DNA from: Mesorhizobium sp. B4-1-4
GTDB taxonomy: Bacteria > Pseudomonadota > Alphaproteobacteria > Rhizobiales > Rhizobiaceae
Length of the DNA stretch: 64,000 nucleotides
Reading direction: 5' to 3'
Assembly: GCF_006439395.2 (NCBI RefSeq)
Contig: NZ_CP083950.1
Location: 5,879,001 to 5,943,000, forward strand
Part shown: piece after piece, positions 34,484-43,624 of the stretch
Numbering within the stretch: position 1 is the stretch's first letter
How the letters are laid out: each line of letters starts with the position of its first letter
Made by a program: the position numbers and the translations under genes
Notes under the pieces: model-generated
Database searches by the model: none
What the model saw: only the letters and a program-made list of their open reading frames with translations
What the model was told of the DNA's origin: nothing

Positions 34484-36325
34484 TCAGACGCCTACGCGCT
34501 GCTTCCTGCGAGCTTGAGCCTGTTCCATATGCGCTTCCTGCACCTGCGGCCTGGCGCTAACCTCGGGCACACCCACATCCCACCAGGCATCACCAGGCGT
34601 CCAGGTGAAACCATCGGACACCAGCGTGATGACCGTTGTCCGGTCCGTTCCGAGGGCCCAATCGACGGCTTGCGCGAGGTCCGCCAGACTGTCGACGCGC
34701 CGAGTGAGCGCGCCCATCGATTCGGCGTGCTTCACAAAATCGACGCTGAACGGCTCCTTCACGCGGCAATCCTTGATCAGGTTGTTGAAGGAGGCAGCGC
34801 CCTTGGCATTCTGGAGACGATTGATGACGGCGTAGCCGCCGTTATCGCAGACGATCACCACCATCTTATGGCCCGACAGGACCGTGGAATAAATGTCCGA
34901 GTTCATCATCATGTAGGTGCCATCGCCGATCATCACGATCGGCGTTCTCGTCGGGTCGGCCATGGCGGCACCCCAGCCGGCGGCAATCTCGTAGCCCATG
35001 CATGAGAAGCCGAATTCGCAGTCGAACGTATTGGGAGCCTTGACGCGCCAGTTCTTCATGACCTCACCCGGCAGTCCGCCCGCAGCCGTGATGACCAGGT
35101 CACGCTCGCCTGCGCGCGCATTCACGATGCCGATGACTTGGGCGTAGGTGGGAACGGGCTGATTGGTCGGCTGCTGGTACCCATCCAGCGCTTTGTTCCA
35201 CTTGGCGAACTCGACACGGCCCTTCTCGGTCCATTCCCTTGGCGCCTGCCACTCCTCCAGCGCCGCTCCCATCTCGTTGAGCGAGGCCAGGGCGTCGCCC
35301 ACCACCGCCAGAGCTCGATGCTTGGTCGCGTCCCAACGGGCCGCGTTGATGGAAATGAACTTGGCGTCCTGCGCGAAAGCGCTCCAGGAGCCGGTGGTGA
35401 AATCCATCAAGCGCGTGCCGACGGCAACGATCACATCCGCTGACGCGGCAAGCGCGTTGGCCGAAGTCGAGCCAACGATGCCGATCGGGCCGACATAGGC
35501 CGGATGATTGTGGCTGACCGTGCCTTTGCCGGCGATCGTCTCACACAACGGAATGCCGTGGATGAGGGCAAGGTCGGCCAACACCTGCTCGGCGCCTGAG
35601 TAGCGTGTGCCGCCACCAGAAATGATAAGCGGGCGCTTGGCAGCCTTCAGCAGCTTCACCGCTTCTGCAAGCCGGTCGGCATCAGGCCGTGGCCGCGGGA
35701 TCGCGTGCACCGTCTCGGCGAAGAATTCCTCTGGGTAGTCCCAAGCCATCTCCTGGACATCCTGCGGCAGTGCGATGAATGCCGGGCCGCAATCAGCCGG
35801 ATCGAGCATGGTGGCGACTGCCTGGGGGAGGGAGGAGATTATGCCTTCGGGATGAACGATGCGGTCCCAATAGCGGGTTACCGGCCTGAAGGCGTCATTG
35901 ACGTTAATGGTCGGATTGCCGAAGTGCTCGACCTGCTGCATGACCGGGTCGGGGCGGCGATTGATGAAAGTATCGCCGGAGAGCAGCAGCACCGGCAGAC
36001 GGTTCGAATGGGCCACCCCGGCGGCGGTGACCATGTTGAGGGCGCCGGGGCCGATCGAGGTTGCGGCCACCATAATCTGGCGGCGGCGCTTGGCTTTGGC
36101 GAAACCGATTGCCGCGAGTGCCATCGACTGCTCGTTTTGCCCGCGCCATGTTGGCAACCTATCCTGGACCGCTTCCAGCGCTTCCGACAGGCAGGTCACA
36201 TTGCCGTGCCCGAAGATGGCGAAGACGCCCGGAAAAAGCAGTACCCGCTCTCCGTCGACGATCGTGAACTGATTGCAAAGATAGCGGACCAGGGCTTGCG
36301 CCATGGTCAGACGGACCACTGACAT
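34484..36325 (-). CDS. iolD: IolD-like trihydroxycyclohexane-1,2-dione hydrolase (ThDP enzyme)
   Basis: A 613-residue thiamine-diphosphate enzyme of the acetolactate-synthase superfamily. IolD opens the ring of the diketo-inositol intermediate to 5-deoxy-glucuronate. The N-terminal PYR domain contains GHGNVTCLSEALEA and the catalytic Glu region RGQNEQSMALAAIGFAKA, and the C-terminal PP domain contains VMIGDGTYMMMNSDIYS. The alternative of a generic ALS-like carboligase is less likely because of length and the IolD-type N-terminus (MSVVRLTMAQALVRYL). First gene of an operon with importer 1; its promoter faces the RpiR gene. Confidence 0.9.
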   Translation of the reverse strand: MSVVRLTMAQALVRYLCNQFTIVDGERVLLFPGVFAIFGHGNVTCLSEALEAVQDRLPTWRGQNEQSMALAAIGFAKAKRRRQIMVAATSIGPGALNMVTAAGVAHSNRLPVLLLSGDTFINRRPDPVMQQVEHFGNPTINVNDAFRPVTRYWDRIVHPEGIISSLPQAVATMLDPADCGPAFIALPQDVQEMAWDYPEEFFAETVHAIPRPRPDADRLAEAVKLLKAAKRPLIISGGGTRYSGAEQVLADLALIHGIPLCETIAGKGTVSHNHPAYVGPIGIVGSTSANALAASADVIVAVGTRLMDFTTGSWSAFAQDAKFISINAARWDATKHRALAVVGDALASLNEMGAALEEWQAPREWTEKGRVEFAKWNKALDGYQQPTNQPVPTYAQVIGIVNARAGERDLVITAAGGLPGEVMKNWRVKAPNTFDCEFGFSCMGYEIAAGWGAAMADPTRTPIVMIGDGTYMMMNSDIYSTVLSGHKMVVIVCDNGGYAVINRLQNAKGAASFNNLIKDCRVKEPFSVDFVKHAESMGALTRRVDSLADLAQAVDWALGTDRTTVITLVSDGFTWTPGDAWWDVGVPEVSARPQVQEAHMEQAQARRKQRVGV

Positions 36326-36398
36326 TTGACTCCTCCGGGCATCGCGGCAACATCATGCCGAATGATGAATTCAATTCCTATTGCGGAACTGACTTTTT

Positions 36399-36414
36399 TG
36401 CAAGTGGCATTGCA
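36399..36414. promoter_or_regulatory. Candidate cluster operator, site a (iolD/RpiR divergent region)
   Basis: Perfect inverted repeat TGCAA-GTGGCA-TTGCA. It lies 74 bases upstream of the iolD start and 100 bases before the RpiR start. Same pattern as sites b to g. Confidence 0.65.
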
Positions 36415-36495
36415 GCAGAATGCAACGACAAATCCGGATCACCGGTTTTCGAGCCGGAATTCTCCGCTGGTAAACCAAGTGCAAAGAAGCCATCA

Positions 36496-36511
36496 TGCAA
36501 CAAAAATTGCA
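36496..36511. promoter_or_regulatory. Candidate cluster operator, site b (in front of the RpiR gene)
   Basis: Perfect inverted repeat TGCAA-CAAAAA-TTGCA, ending three bases before the RpiR start codon. Binding here would block translation initiation sequences or transcription, which fits autoregulation. Confidence 0.65.
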
Positions 36512-36514
36512 AGG

Positions 36515-37399
36515 ATGTTGGCCGTGGATGAGAAAGTGAAAGCCCCAAAGGACTACGAGGAACTCATCCGCGTGATCCACGATCGGTATGAGCAGATGAG
36601 CAAGTCATACCAGAAGATAGCCGTATATCTCACGCAGAACCCAAATGATGTTGCGGTGCGATCCGTGAACGCGATCGGGGAAAGCAGCGGTGTTCACGCA
36701 TCGAGCTTCGTGCGCTTTGCCCAGGCACTAGGCTATGAGGGGTTCAAGGATCTTCAGACCCTTTTCCAGAAGCGATTGTCCACCGCGGCGCCCGGCTTTG
36801 AAGCGCGCGTCAAGGCGCTGGAGACGGAACTGGGGGCGCGAACTGACCGCAGCGAGTTCGGCCTGATGCACGATCTGGTCGTTCGTGATATCGCCTCGCT
36901 GCAGGAGATGCTCACAGCTATCCCGCCGGCAGATTTGGCCGAAGCCGTCAACCTGCTCGAGAAGGCCGACGTCATCTATCTGATCGGGCAATTGCGCTCG
37001 GCGCCAGTGGTCGAACTCCTGCGTTACATACTGACGATGCTGGGCAAGCGATGCACGTTGCTGGACCCTGGCGGCGGGCTCGCCACGCATATGGCTCGCG
37101 TGATCCGCCCACAGGATGTGCTTTTCGCGGTATCGTTCCGGTTCTATGCAAACGAGGTCGTGAATGTCGTGGAAGAGGTTGCCAGCAGGGGCGTCCCCAT
37201 CGTGGCGATTTCGGACAGCACCTTGTCGCCGCTGACCAAGAGCGCACGCGTGCTTTTTGCGGTGCCCGAGCACGAATACACGTTCTCAAGATCGCTTGCG
37301 GCCCCGATGTGTCTTGCGCAGGCGCTAACAGTAGCGCTGGCAGCGCGCTTGCAGAACAATGGCGTTGACCCGCGCATCCCGACAGTCACAGGGCAATAG
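36515..37399 (+). CDS. MurR/RpiR-family transcriptional regulator with SIS domain
   Basis: A 294-residue regulator. The N-terminal HTH (about 12-95) has YQKIAVYLTQNPNDVAVRSV and the recognition region SGVHASSFVRFAQALGYEGF. The C-terminal SIS phospho-sugar domain (about 125-275) has VIYLIGQLRSAPVVELLRY and VLFAVSFRFYANEVV. Members of this family control sugar-phosphate or inositol pathways (for example IolR in Sinorhizobium). The conserved SIS Ser/Thr site is partly altered (GQLRS in place of GxGxS). Start ATG 36515 has little Shine-Dalgarno; GTG 36524 is possible. It is divergent from iolD. Confidence 0.87.
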   Translation: MLAVDEKVKAPKDYEELIRVIHDRYEQMSKSYQKIAVYLTQNPNDVAVRSVNAIGESSGVHASSFVRFAQALGYEGFKDLQTLFQKRLSTAAPGFEARVKALETELGARTDRSEFGLMHDLVVRDIASLQEMLTAIPPADLAEAVNLLEKADVIYLIGQLRSAPVVELLRYILTMLGKRCTLLDPGGGLATHMARVIRPQDVLFAVSFRFYANEVVNVVEEVASRGVPIVAISDSTLSPLTKSARVLFAVPEHEYTFSRSLAAPMCLAQALTVALAARLQNNGVDPRIPTVTGQ

Positions 37400-37524
37400 C
37401 TCTTCTGTGCCGCGGGCGGTGAGCACCATGCTGCGGGTGGCGATGAAGGGGGGAGCGGCGCAGTCTTGTGCTGCTCCGTATTGAAGCGAAAATCGAATGG
37501 TTGCGATCTGCCATGAAATGTCTA

Positions 37525-37559
37525 TTGACAAACCAATAGATCTTGCAATGATTGTTGCA
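37525..37559 (+). promoter_or_regulatory. Promoter with candidate operator, site c (before the aldehyde dehydrogenase operon)
   Basis: The -35 TTGACA is at 37525-37530, with a weak -10 (ATGATT) 17 bases on. The inverted repeat TGCAA-TGATTG-TTGCA (37544-37559) covers the -10, as a repressor site would. The transcript would have a leader of about 180 bases before the 37740 start; the rest of the 37400-37739 gap shows nothing else. Confidence 0.65.
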
Positions 37560-37739
37560 ATACGGTTTTAGGGAGGATTGCGCCAGCCTGCGCAGGGCTC
37601 GCGATCCATCGGCCATGCCGAGGATCAGCGCAGCCGGAGGTTGCTCCGCAGGGAGCGGAACGCTCATCCCACCATGCCGGAATCTTGTGACCGTTGCGCT
37701 GCCGCGTGGCGTGTCTCGTACTGCATTTGGGGTGCTCAG

Positions 37740-39176
37740 ATGTATAGCGACTACGGACTTTTCATTGATGGAGCCTGGCACTCAACGGGCGGAGGAGGCT
37801 TCACGCCGGTCCTCAGTCCGGTCACCGAACGGGCGCTTGGCGAGGTACCGAACGCGAGTGGGGAGGACACTCGCGCCGCGCTTGAGAGCGCTGATCGCGG
37901 ATTTCGTTCCTGGAGAGCCAAGTCCGCCTTCGAGCGGGCCGACGCCCTGCATCGGATAGCCGACGAAATGCTGCGCCGCAAGGACGAAGGGGCACGGATG
38001 ATCTCCAGCGAGACCGGCAAGCCGCTGGCGCAGTCGGAGCGGGAATGGGCTCTCGCGGTCGATCAATTCCGCTGGCATGCCGAGGAGGCGCGTCGCATCT
38101 ACGGACGTGTCATCGAGAGCCGTGTCCCGGGCGGGCGTTTCGAGGTCCTGCATGAGCCTGTCGGCGTCGCCGCGGCCTTCACGGCCTGGAATTTCCCCGC
38201 AGCACTGGTGGCCCGCAAGGTCGCGCCAGCGCTGGCCGCCGGCTGTTCGATCGTGGTGCGTCCCTCGAGCCAGACCCCGGGCACGGCCATGGTCATGATT
38301 GACTGCATGCGAGCGGGCCTGTTGCCTGCGGGCGCGGTCAGCCTGCTGGTCGGCCCCACGGAAGCCACCTACACGCCGATCATGGCGTCGAAAGTAGTCC
38401 GGAAAGTGTCCCTGACCGGCTCAACGCGGGTCGGTCAGCAGATGATCCGCGATGCCGCCGATACGGTCAAGAAGGTCTCGATGGAACTGGGCGGCAACGC
38501 GCCGCTGATCGTCTTCGATGATGCCGATCTCGAGACCGCGCTCGGTGTGGCGGTGCCGACCAAATATGCCAACGCCGGCCAGGTCTGCGTTACGCCCGAC
38601 CGCTTCTTCATCCATGAAAGCCTGCATGACAAATTCGTCGAGGGCTTCGTCTCCCGGGCGAAGTCGCTAAAGCTTGGCGATGGTCTCGACCCCTCGGTGC
38701 AGATGGGGCCGCTGATCAACGGCAAGCGGCTCTCAGACATCGAGGCCGTGGTCGCGGAGGCCGAACGGCAAGGAGCCACGGTCGCCGCCGGCGGCCGCCG
38801 TGCGGCGGCGTTCAATGCCGGGCATTTCTTCGAGCCCACGGTGCTGACCAATGTCAGCGACGACATGGCGGTCTTCGCCGAGGAGAATTTTGGGCCGGTG
38901 GCGGCGATCGGCTCGTTCTCCAGCGACGACGAGGCGCTGCAACGCGCCAACACCTCCGACATGGGGCTTTCGGCCTACGCGTTCACACAAAGCCCGAAGC
39001 GTGCACGCCGGGCGGTTGCCGAACTGAAGGCTGGAATGGTCGGCATCAACAGCTTCGCTCTTGCAGCCTCGGAGGCGCCGTTCGGCGGCACCAATTTTTC
39101 GGGTATGGGCAGGGAAGGGGGTATCGAGTCGATCAGGGACTACCTCGACACCAAGCTTGCCCAAGTCGTGTTCTAG
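37740..39176 (+). CDS. NAD(P)-dependent aldehyde dehydrogenase (succinate-semialdehyde-dehydrogenase-like)
   Basis: A 478-residue aldehyde dehydrogenase that oxidises an aldehyde to an acid. It has AAFTAWNFPAALVARKVAPA (cofactor and active-site Asn), the Glu motif SMELGGNAPLIVFDDADLE, the catalytic Cys in YANAGQVCVTPDRFF, and FAEENFGPVAAIGSF. It is not IolA-like: the CoA-acylating methylmalonate-semialdehyde dehydrogenase motifs are absent. First gene of a four-gene operon with the aldolase, D-2-hydroxyacid dehydrogenase and MocA-type oxidoreductase. Confidence 0.9.
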   Translation: MYSDYGLFIDGAWHSTGGGGFTPVLSPVTERALGEVPNASGEDTRAALESADRGFRSWRAKSAFERADALHRIADEMLRRKDEGARMISSETGKPLAQSEREWALAVDQFRWHAEEARRIYGRVIESRVPGGRFEVLHEPVGVAAAFTAWNFPAALVARKVAPALAAGCSIVVRPSSQTPGTAMVMIDCMRAGLLPAGAVSLLVGPTEATYTPIMASKVVRKVSLTGSTRVGQQMIRDAADTVKKVSMELGGNAPLIVFDDADLETALGVAVPTKYANAGQVCVTPDRFFIHESLHDKFVEGFVSRAKSLKLGDGLDPSVQMGPLINGKRLSDIEAVVAEAERQGATVAAGGRRAAAFNAGHFFEPTVLTNVSDDMAVFAEENFGPVAAIGSFSSDDEALQRANTSDMGLSAYAFTQSPKRARRAVAELKAGMVGINSFALAASEAPFGGTNFSGMGREGGIESIRDYLDTKLAQVVF

Positions 39177-39186
39177 GGCTGCCGCC

Positions 39187-40002
39187 ATGATCCCCAACAT
39201 CCTCAGGAAGCTCTGGGCCGATGGCCGTCCGACCATCAATGGCTGGCTCTCGATAGGCAATTCGTTCACCGCCGAGATCATGGCCGCGCAGGGCTATGAC
39301 AGCATCGGCATCGACCTGCAGCACGGCGCGCTCGACTACAACGCCATGCTGCCCATGCTGCAGGCCATGCGCGCCTCGGGCGTCACCCCGCTGGTGCGTG
39401 TCCCCTGGCTCGAGCCGGGCATCATCATGAAGGCACTGGACGCCGGCGCCTACGGGATCATCTGCCCGATGATCAACACCGCGGAGGAAGCCGCAAGATT
39501 TGTCTCCTGTGTGCGCTATCCGCCGGTGGGTCAGCGCTCCTTCGGGCCAACCCGCGCCAATTTCGCGGTCGGCGCCAACTATGCGGCGGAAGCCAATGGC
39601 GAAATCCTCGCCTTCGCGATGGTCGAGACCGCCGACGCGATGGCTAATCTCGATGCGATCGCGGCCACGCCAGGGCTCGACGGCATCTATGTCGGGCCGG
39701 CCGACCTGACCTTCAGCCTGCACGGCGGTCGCCTGCCTCCGGCCTTCGACCGCGAAGAGCCGGAAATGATCGAGGCGTTGCAAACGATTGTGCGGGCATG
39801 CCGCAATCATGGCATTCGCGCCGCGCTGCATTGCGGCACTCCGGAATATGCCGGCCGCGCCGTGGGGTGGGGCTTCGACATGACCACCGTCTCCAACGAC
39901 GTGCGCCTGCTCGCCGGCGCAGCTGACGCCGCCGTGAGGCGGTTCCGAGCGCTAACGGCAGCAGCGCCCGCCAAGAGTGCCGACGCCAGGGGAGGCTACT
40001 GA
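39187..40002 (+). CDS. HpcH/HpaI-family class II pyruvate aldolase
   Basis: A 271-residue metal-dependent aldolase that splits 2-keto-3-deoxy (or 4-hydroxy-2-oxo) acids to pyruvate and an aldehyde. It has the base His in GIDLQHGALDY, the metal Glu in FAMVETADA, and the metal Asp in IYVGPADLTFSLH. It starts ten bases after the aldehyde dehydrogenase; its stop overlaps the next start by one base. Substrate unknown. Confidence 0.9.
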   Translation: MIPNILRKLWADGRPTINGWLSIGNSFTAEIMAAQGYDSIGIDLQHGALDYNAMLPMLQAMRASGVTPLVRVPWLEPGIIMKALDAGAYGIICPMINTAEEAARFVSCVRYPPVGQRSFGPTRANFAVGANYAAEANGEILAFAMVETADAMANLDAIAATPGLDGIYVGPADLTFSLHGGRLPPAFDREEPEMIEALQTIVRACRNHGIRAALHCGTPEYAGRAVGWGFDMTTVSNDVRLLAGAADAAVRRFRALTAAAPAKSADARGGY

Positions 40003-40967
40003 TGCCGCACGTGCTTGTCGCAGGTAAACTGCATCCTAGCGGCGTCGCCCTCCTCGATCGGGCTCCGGGTGTAACTTACGACTATGTCGAGGAGGTTTCC
40101 GAACCAAGCTATGCCTCGCTGATCGGCAAGGCCGATGGGCTGGTCATTCGCACCCAGCCGCTGTCGGCTCCGACTATCGACAATGCACGCAACCTCCGCA
40201 TCGTCTCGCGGCATGGGGTCGGCTACGACTCGGTCGACCTGCCGGCGCTCAACAAGCGTGGTATCGCGCTGGCCGTCGTCGGCGATGTCAATTCCGTCTC
40301 CGTGGCCGAGCACGCCATCATGCTGCTGCTGGCAGCCGCCAAGCGCACGCTGCGCGCCGATCGGGCCGTTCGCGAAAAAGGCTGGAACTGGCGCAACAAG
40401 CTCGAGGCGTCGGAACTAGCGGGCAAGCGGCTGCTCATCATGGGTTACGGCCGGATTGGCCGGCATCTGGCCCGTATGGCCGCTGGCTTTTCCATGGAGG
40501 TCGAAGCCTACGATCCTTTTCTTGAGAAGGTTGGCTGGCCGGATGGCCAGGTAAGGTCGGCCGGCGACCTCGACGCGGCGGTCGGTCGTGCCGACGCGAT
40601 TTCCGTGCACGCGCCCAAGGGTGAGAGGCCGTTGATCGGCGCTCGTGAATTCGCGCTCATGAAACGCGGCGTCATACTGATCAACACCGCACGCGGCGGC
40701 GTGGTCGACGAGTCCGCCCTGATCGAGGCGCTGCGCGGTGGCGCGGTGGCGGCCGCGGGACTAGATGTTTTCGACTACGAGCCCCCTGACCCGGATAATC
40801 CGCTGCTGGCTATGAATCAGGTGATCCTGACGCCGCACATCGCCGGTCTCACCGCCGAATGCGGGGAACGCATGGCGGTGTCCTCGGTCAGGAACGTCCT
40901 CGATTTCTTCGAAGGCAAGATCGACCCTACGCTCGTCGTCAATGGATCAGAAATCAATGGGAAATGA
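40002..40967 (+). CDS. D-2-hydroxyacid dehydrogenase (SerA/hydroxypyruvate-reductase-like)
   Basis: A 321-residue NAD-dependent dehydrogenase. The Rossmann motif is MGYGRIGRHLARMAAGF, the catalytic Arg is in LINTARGGVVDESAL, the Glu is likely in VFDYEPPDP, and the His is in ILTPHIAGLT. It lacks the ACT domain of long SerA proteins. By context it may reduce or oxidise the 2-keto/hydroxy acid made by the neighbouring aldolase. Confidence 0.9.
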   Translation: MPHVLVAGKLHPSGVALLDRAPGVTYDYVEEVSEPSYASLIGKADGLVIRTQPLSAPTIDNARNLRIVSRHGVGYDSVDLPALNKRGIALAVVGDVNSVSVAEHAIMLLLAAAKRTLRADRAVREKGWNWRNKLEASELAGKRLLIMGYGRIGRHLARMAAGFSMEVEAYDPFLEKVGWPDGQVRSAGDLDAAVGRADAISVHAPKGERPLIGAREFALMKRGVILINTARGGVVDESALIEALRGGAVAAAGLDVFDYEPPDPDNPLLAMNQVILTPHIAGLTAECGERMAVSSVRNVLDFFEGKIDPTLVVNGSEINGK

Positions 40968-42093
40968 GAAACCCAAGCTACGGGTCGGGCTGATCGGGAC
41001 CGGCTTCATGGGCAAGACCCATTCGTTCGGGTTCGCCGCGGCGGAACGTGTTTTCGATCTGCCTTTCGAGCTCGAGCTTCATACCGTCGCGGACCGCACC
41101 GAAGAACTTGCCCGCGCAGCTGCGCGTGGGCTCGGCTTCAAGAACGCTACCGGCGATTGGCGCCGACTTGTCAGCGATCCGGATATCGATCTTGTCGACA
41201 TCACCGCGCCAAACGCGTTCCACCACGAGATGGCGCTGGCCGCGATCGCCGCCGGCAAGCATGTCTATTGCGAGAAGCCGCTTGCACCGCGCGCAGCAGA
41301 GGCCGCCGAGATGGCAAACGCTGCCGTGTCTGCCGGCGTAAGCACACAGGTCGGGTTCAACTATCTATGCAATCCGATGATGGCGCTGGCCCGTGAACTC
41401 ATCGCATCCGGCGAGCTTGGCGAAATCCGTAGCTATCGCGGGATTCACGCCGAAGACTACATGGGCGACGCGAACGGTCCCTTCACCTTCCGCCTCGACC
41501 CGGTGGGTGGCGGTGCGCTGGCCGATCTCGGCAGTCATGCCTTGGCGACCGCCGAGTTCCTGATCGGCCCTATCGAACGCGTTCTTGGCGACGAGGTCAC
41601 CGTCATCAACAGTCGCCCGGACGCCAAGGGCGGCCGTACCGCCGTCGAGGTCGACGACATCGGCCGCGCATTCTTGCGCTTCGCCAACGGCGCCACGGGC
41701 AGCATCGAGGCGAGTTGGGTGGCGACCGGCCGCAAGATGCAGCATGACTTCGAGATCTACGGTTCCAAGGGCGCGTTGACGTTCAGCCAAGAGCGCTTCA
41801 ACGAGCTTCATTTCTACGTCGCGGCGGATGCTGGCCGTGTCCGTGGTTTCCGTCGGATTGAAGCAGGGCCTGATCATCCGCCCTACGGACTGTTCTGCGT
41901 CGCCCCAGGCCATCAACTTGGCTTCAACGATCTCAAGGCGATCGAGATAGCGCTGTTTCTTGAGGCCATCGCGGGCCAGCGCTCCGAGCCGTTCGGCTTC
42001 AAGTCCGGGCAGCGCGTTCAGGAACTCGTTGAGGCCGTTCACACGTCGGCGGTTGAGACTCGCTGGGTCTCCACCCTAAAGCATGTCGCGTGA
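40942..42093 (+). CDS. Gfo/Idh/MocA-family oxidoreductase
   Basis: A 383-residue NAD(P)-dependent sugar/cyclitol dehydrogenase. The Rossmann motif is VGLIGTGFMGKTHSFGF, and the family signature is HVYCEKPLAPRAAEAAE with the catalytic Lys in CEKP. GGGALADLGSHALATAEF carries the Asp-X3-His pair. It overlaps the preceding stop; ATG 40957 is an alternative start. The substrate is unknown, and IolG-like inositol or glucose-type oxidation is plausible in this context. Confidence 0.88.
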   Translation: MDQKSMGNEKPKLRVGLIGTGFMGKTHSFGFAAAERVFDLPFELELHTVADRTEELARAAARGLGFKNATGDWRRLVSDPDIDLVDITAPNAFHHEMALAAIAAGKHVYCEKPLAPRAAEAAEMANAAVSAGVSTQVGFNYLCNPMMALARELIASGELGEIRSYRGIHAEDYMGDANGPFTFRLDPVGGGALADLGSHALATAEFLIGPIERVLGDEVTVINSRPDAKGGRTAVEVDDIGRAFLRFANGATGSIEASWVATGRKMQHDFEIYGSKGALTFSQERFNELHFYVAADAGRVRGFRRIEAGPDHPPYGLFCVAPGHQLGFNDLKAIEIALFLEAIAGQRSEPFGFKSGQRVQELVEAVHTSAVETRWVSTLKHVA

Positions 42094-42129
42094 AAGAGGA
42101 TTCACGCAACCTGCTTCAGGTCTTTGATT

Positions 42130-42178
42130 TAAAGCATGCCTCCCGAAACCGCTGCACACTTTCGGGAGGCATGCTTTA
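42130..42178. repeat. Perfect 19-bp stem intergenic repeat
   Basis: TAAAGCATGCCTCCCGAAA and its exact reverse complement, separated by 11 bases (CCGCTGCACAC). A partial copy, CTAAAGCATGTCGCGTGAAA, sits just upstream at the end of the oxidoreductase. From memory this TAAAGCATG family with a CGCTGCACAC loop is dispersed in rhizobial genomes. It can also act as a terminator for the 37740-42093 operon. Confidence 0.75.
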
Positions 42179-42221
42179 GCGAGCAACTAAACTCTTGGGT
42201 TATCCCGAAGGTAACGGCGCG

Positions 42222-42443
42222 CTATAAGCCGCGTTTGGACGACCGCCCCGGCACTATTGCAGGCTGACGCGCTAGCCAGCCGCCATCGACCGGCAAAATC
42301 GCGCCGTGCACGTATTCGGAGGCTGGCGAGGCCGTATGCACCCGCTTCGGGCAGGCGGAGAGCGACCCCGCGGCTCCCAGGCCGGAGAGTGTTCCGGCTA
42401 CGACGCAGACCTTCCATCCACACGGTTCATTGCACGACCTCAT
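42222..42443 (-). pseudogene. Short-chain dehydrogenase remnant with large internal deletion
   Basis: The 73-residue frame begins with an SDR-like nucleotide-binding stretch (WKVCVVAGTLSGLGAAGSL) and jumps straight to an SDR C-terminus (SPASEYVHGAILPVDGGWLA). A complete SDR would have about 250 residues, so the central part with the catalytic Tyr and Lys is missing. It overlaps the end of iolE on the same strand, suggesting it was once the next gene of that operon. Confidence 0.7.
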
Positions 42444-43326
42444 ATCCGGCGGCGGCCATGACCCTCATCAGTTCAGCATGTCCCTTGATCGCCATCGCTA
42501 TTGGGGGAGAAACCTTTGGATCCTGCTCGGCTTCGACCACGAACCATCCTTCATAGCCATATCGCGCCAAGCGCTTAACGATCGCCCCGAAGTCGAGGTC
42601 GCCGTCGCCAGGCACCGTGAAGGCGCCTTTGACGACGGCGTCGAGGAAGCTTTCCCTGTCGCGATCAATCGCCTTAATCACGTCGAACCTGACATCCTTG
42701 GTGTGTACATGGGAGATGCGCGCGCTGTGCCTGTCGATGACGCCCAAGGCGTCGCCACCGGCGAAAGCCATGTGCCCAGCGTCAAACAACAGCGGCAGGG
42801 CCTCGCCTGAGTGCTTCATCAGGAGATCGACTTCCGCCTCGGACTCGATCGCGGCGGCCATGTGGTGGTGGTAGGCGATAGGCATTCCTTGTTCGGCGCA
42901 CCATTCGGCAAAGTCGGTCATTTTCGCGCCGTATGTCCGAATGTCCTCCTCGCTCAGCTTTGGCTTGGTTGCCAACGGTTTGGCGCGGTCGCCCTGGATA
43001 GAGCGCGCCACCTCGCCATAGACGATGCAAGGAGCGTTCATAACCTTGAACAGCTCCATCTGCGGCGCGATCCGGTCTTTCTCGCGCTCAATATCGCCGT
43101 CGAGAAGTGCCCCGGAAAACCAGCCCCCGCATATCGAGATGCCAAACTTATCCAGGATCGGACCGAGCTCAGCGGGGTCGAGCGGGAACCGTCTGCCGGT
43201 CTCCATGCCAGTGAAGCCTGCCACAGAGGCTTGCCTCAGGCATTCATCGAGACTGACATCGTCGGATAATTCTTCCAGATCGTCGTTCCACCAGGCGATG
43301 GGCGCGATTCCGAGCCTTGCTTTCAT
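42427..43326 (-). CDS. iolE: IolE-like inosose dehydratase / TIM-barrel sugar isomerase
   Basis: A 299-residue xylose-isomerase-like TIM barrel. IolE dehydrates scyllo-inosose to the diketone that IolD hydrolyses. It has the IolE-type opening LGIAPIAWWNDDLEEL, GFTGMETGRRFPLDP, the metal Glu region in AYHHHMAAAIESEAEVD, the His/Asp sites in LLFDAGHMAFAGGD and SHVHTKDVRFDVI, and the terminal Glu in WFVVEAEQDP. MocC of rhizopine catabolism is a close relative and an alternative. ATG 43326 follows GGGAG. Divergent from iolG. Confidence 0.88.
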   Translation of the reverse strand: MKARLGIAPIAWWNDDLEELSDDVSLDECLRQASVAGFTGMETGRRFPLDPAELGPILDKFGISICGGWFSGALLDGDIEREKDRIAPQMELFKVMNAPCIVYGEVARSIQGDRAKPLATKPKLSEEDIRTYGAKMTDFAEWCAEQGMPIAYHHHMAAAIESEAEVDLLMKHSGEALPLLFDAGHMAFAGGDALGVIDRHSARISHVHTKDVRFDVIKAIDRDRESFLDAVVKGAFTVPGDGDLDFGAIVKRLARYGYEGWFVVEAEQDPKVSPPIAMAIKGHAELMRVMAAAGYEVVQ

Positions 43327-43544
43327 CTACAACTCCCGAGCACGTTGGACGAGCATTCAGTGTTTGCCGAAATGAGCGAGAGGCCGGCTGTCCATTCTGG
43401 ACTATCATGGCGCATCAAATACGTGCTGCTCCCCTGCAATCGCACAGGGCCTTGAGCATCGTATCAGCAGGTGAACGGGTCTTGCCCCCGTACGTCGCCA
43501 ATTCTCCCTCCGGCGCTTTCTCCCGTTGGCAACGACAATTCCTA

Positions 43545-43578
43545 TTGACAATTTGGCTGAAGCGCAACAAACATTGCA
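43545..43578 (+). promoter_or_regulatory. iolG promoter with candidate operator, site d
   Basis: The -35 TTGACA is at 43545-43550. The operator-like CGCAA-CAAACA-TTGCA (one mismatch from the perfect palindrome) at 43563-43578 covers the -10 position. A second, looser inverted repeat, GCAAC-N7-GTTGC, follows at about 43587-43603. Confidence 0.6.
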
Positions 43579-43624
43579 GGCTTTTGCAACGAAATTTGTT
43601 GCGATCGATTTCTGGGAGGAATTG

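Noticed and set aside
36375..36388. TTCC-N6-GGAA dyad in the iolD/RpiR gap as an IolR site
   Set aside because: The orientation is the reverse of the GGAA-N6-TTCC pattern I recall for Sinorhizobium IolR, it occurs once, and the TGCAA-N6-TTGCA motif explains all promoters better.
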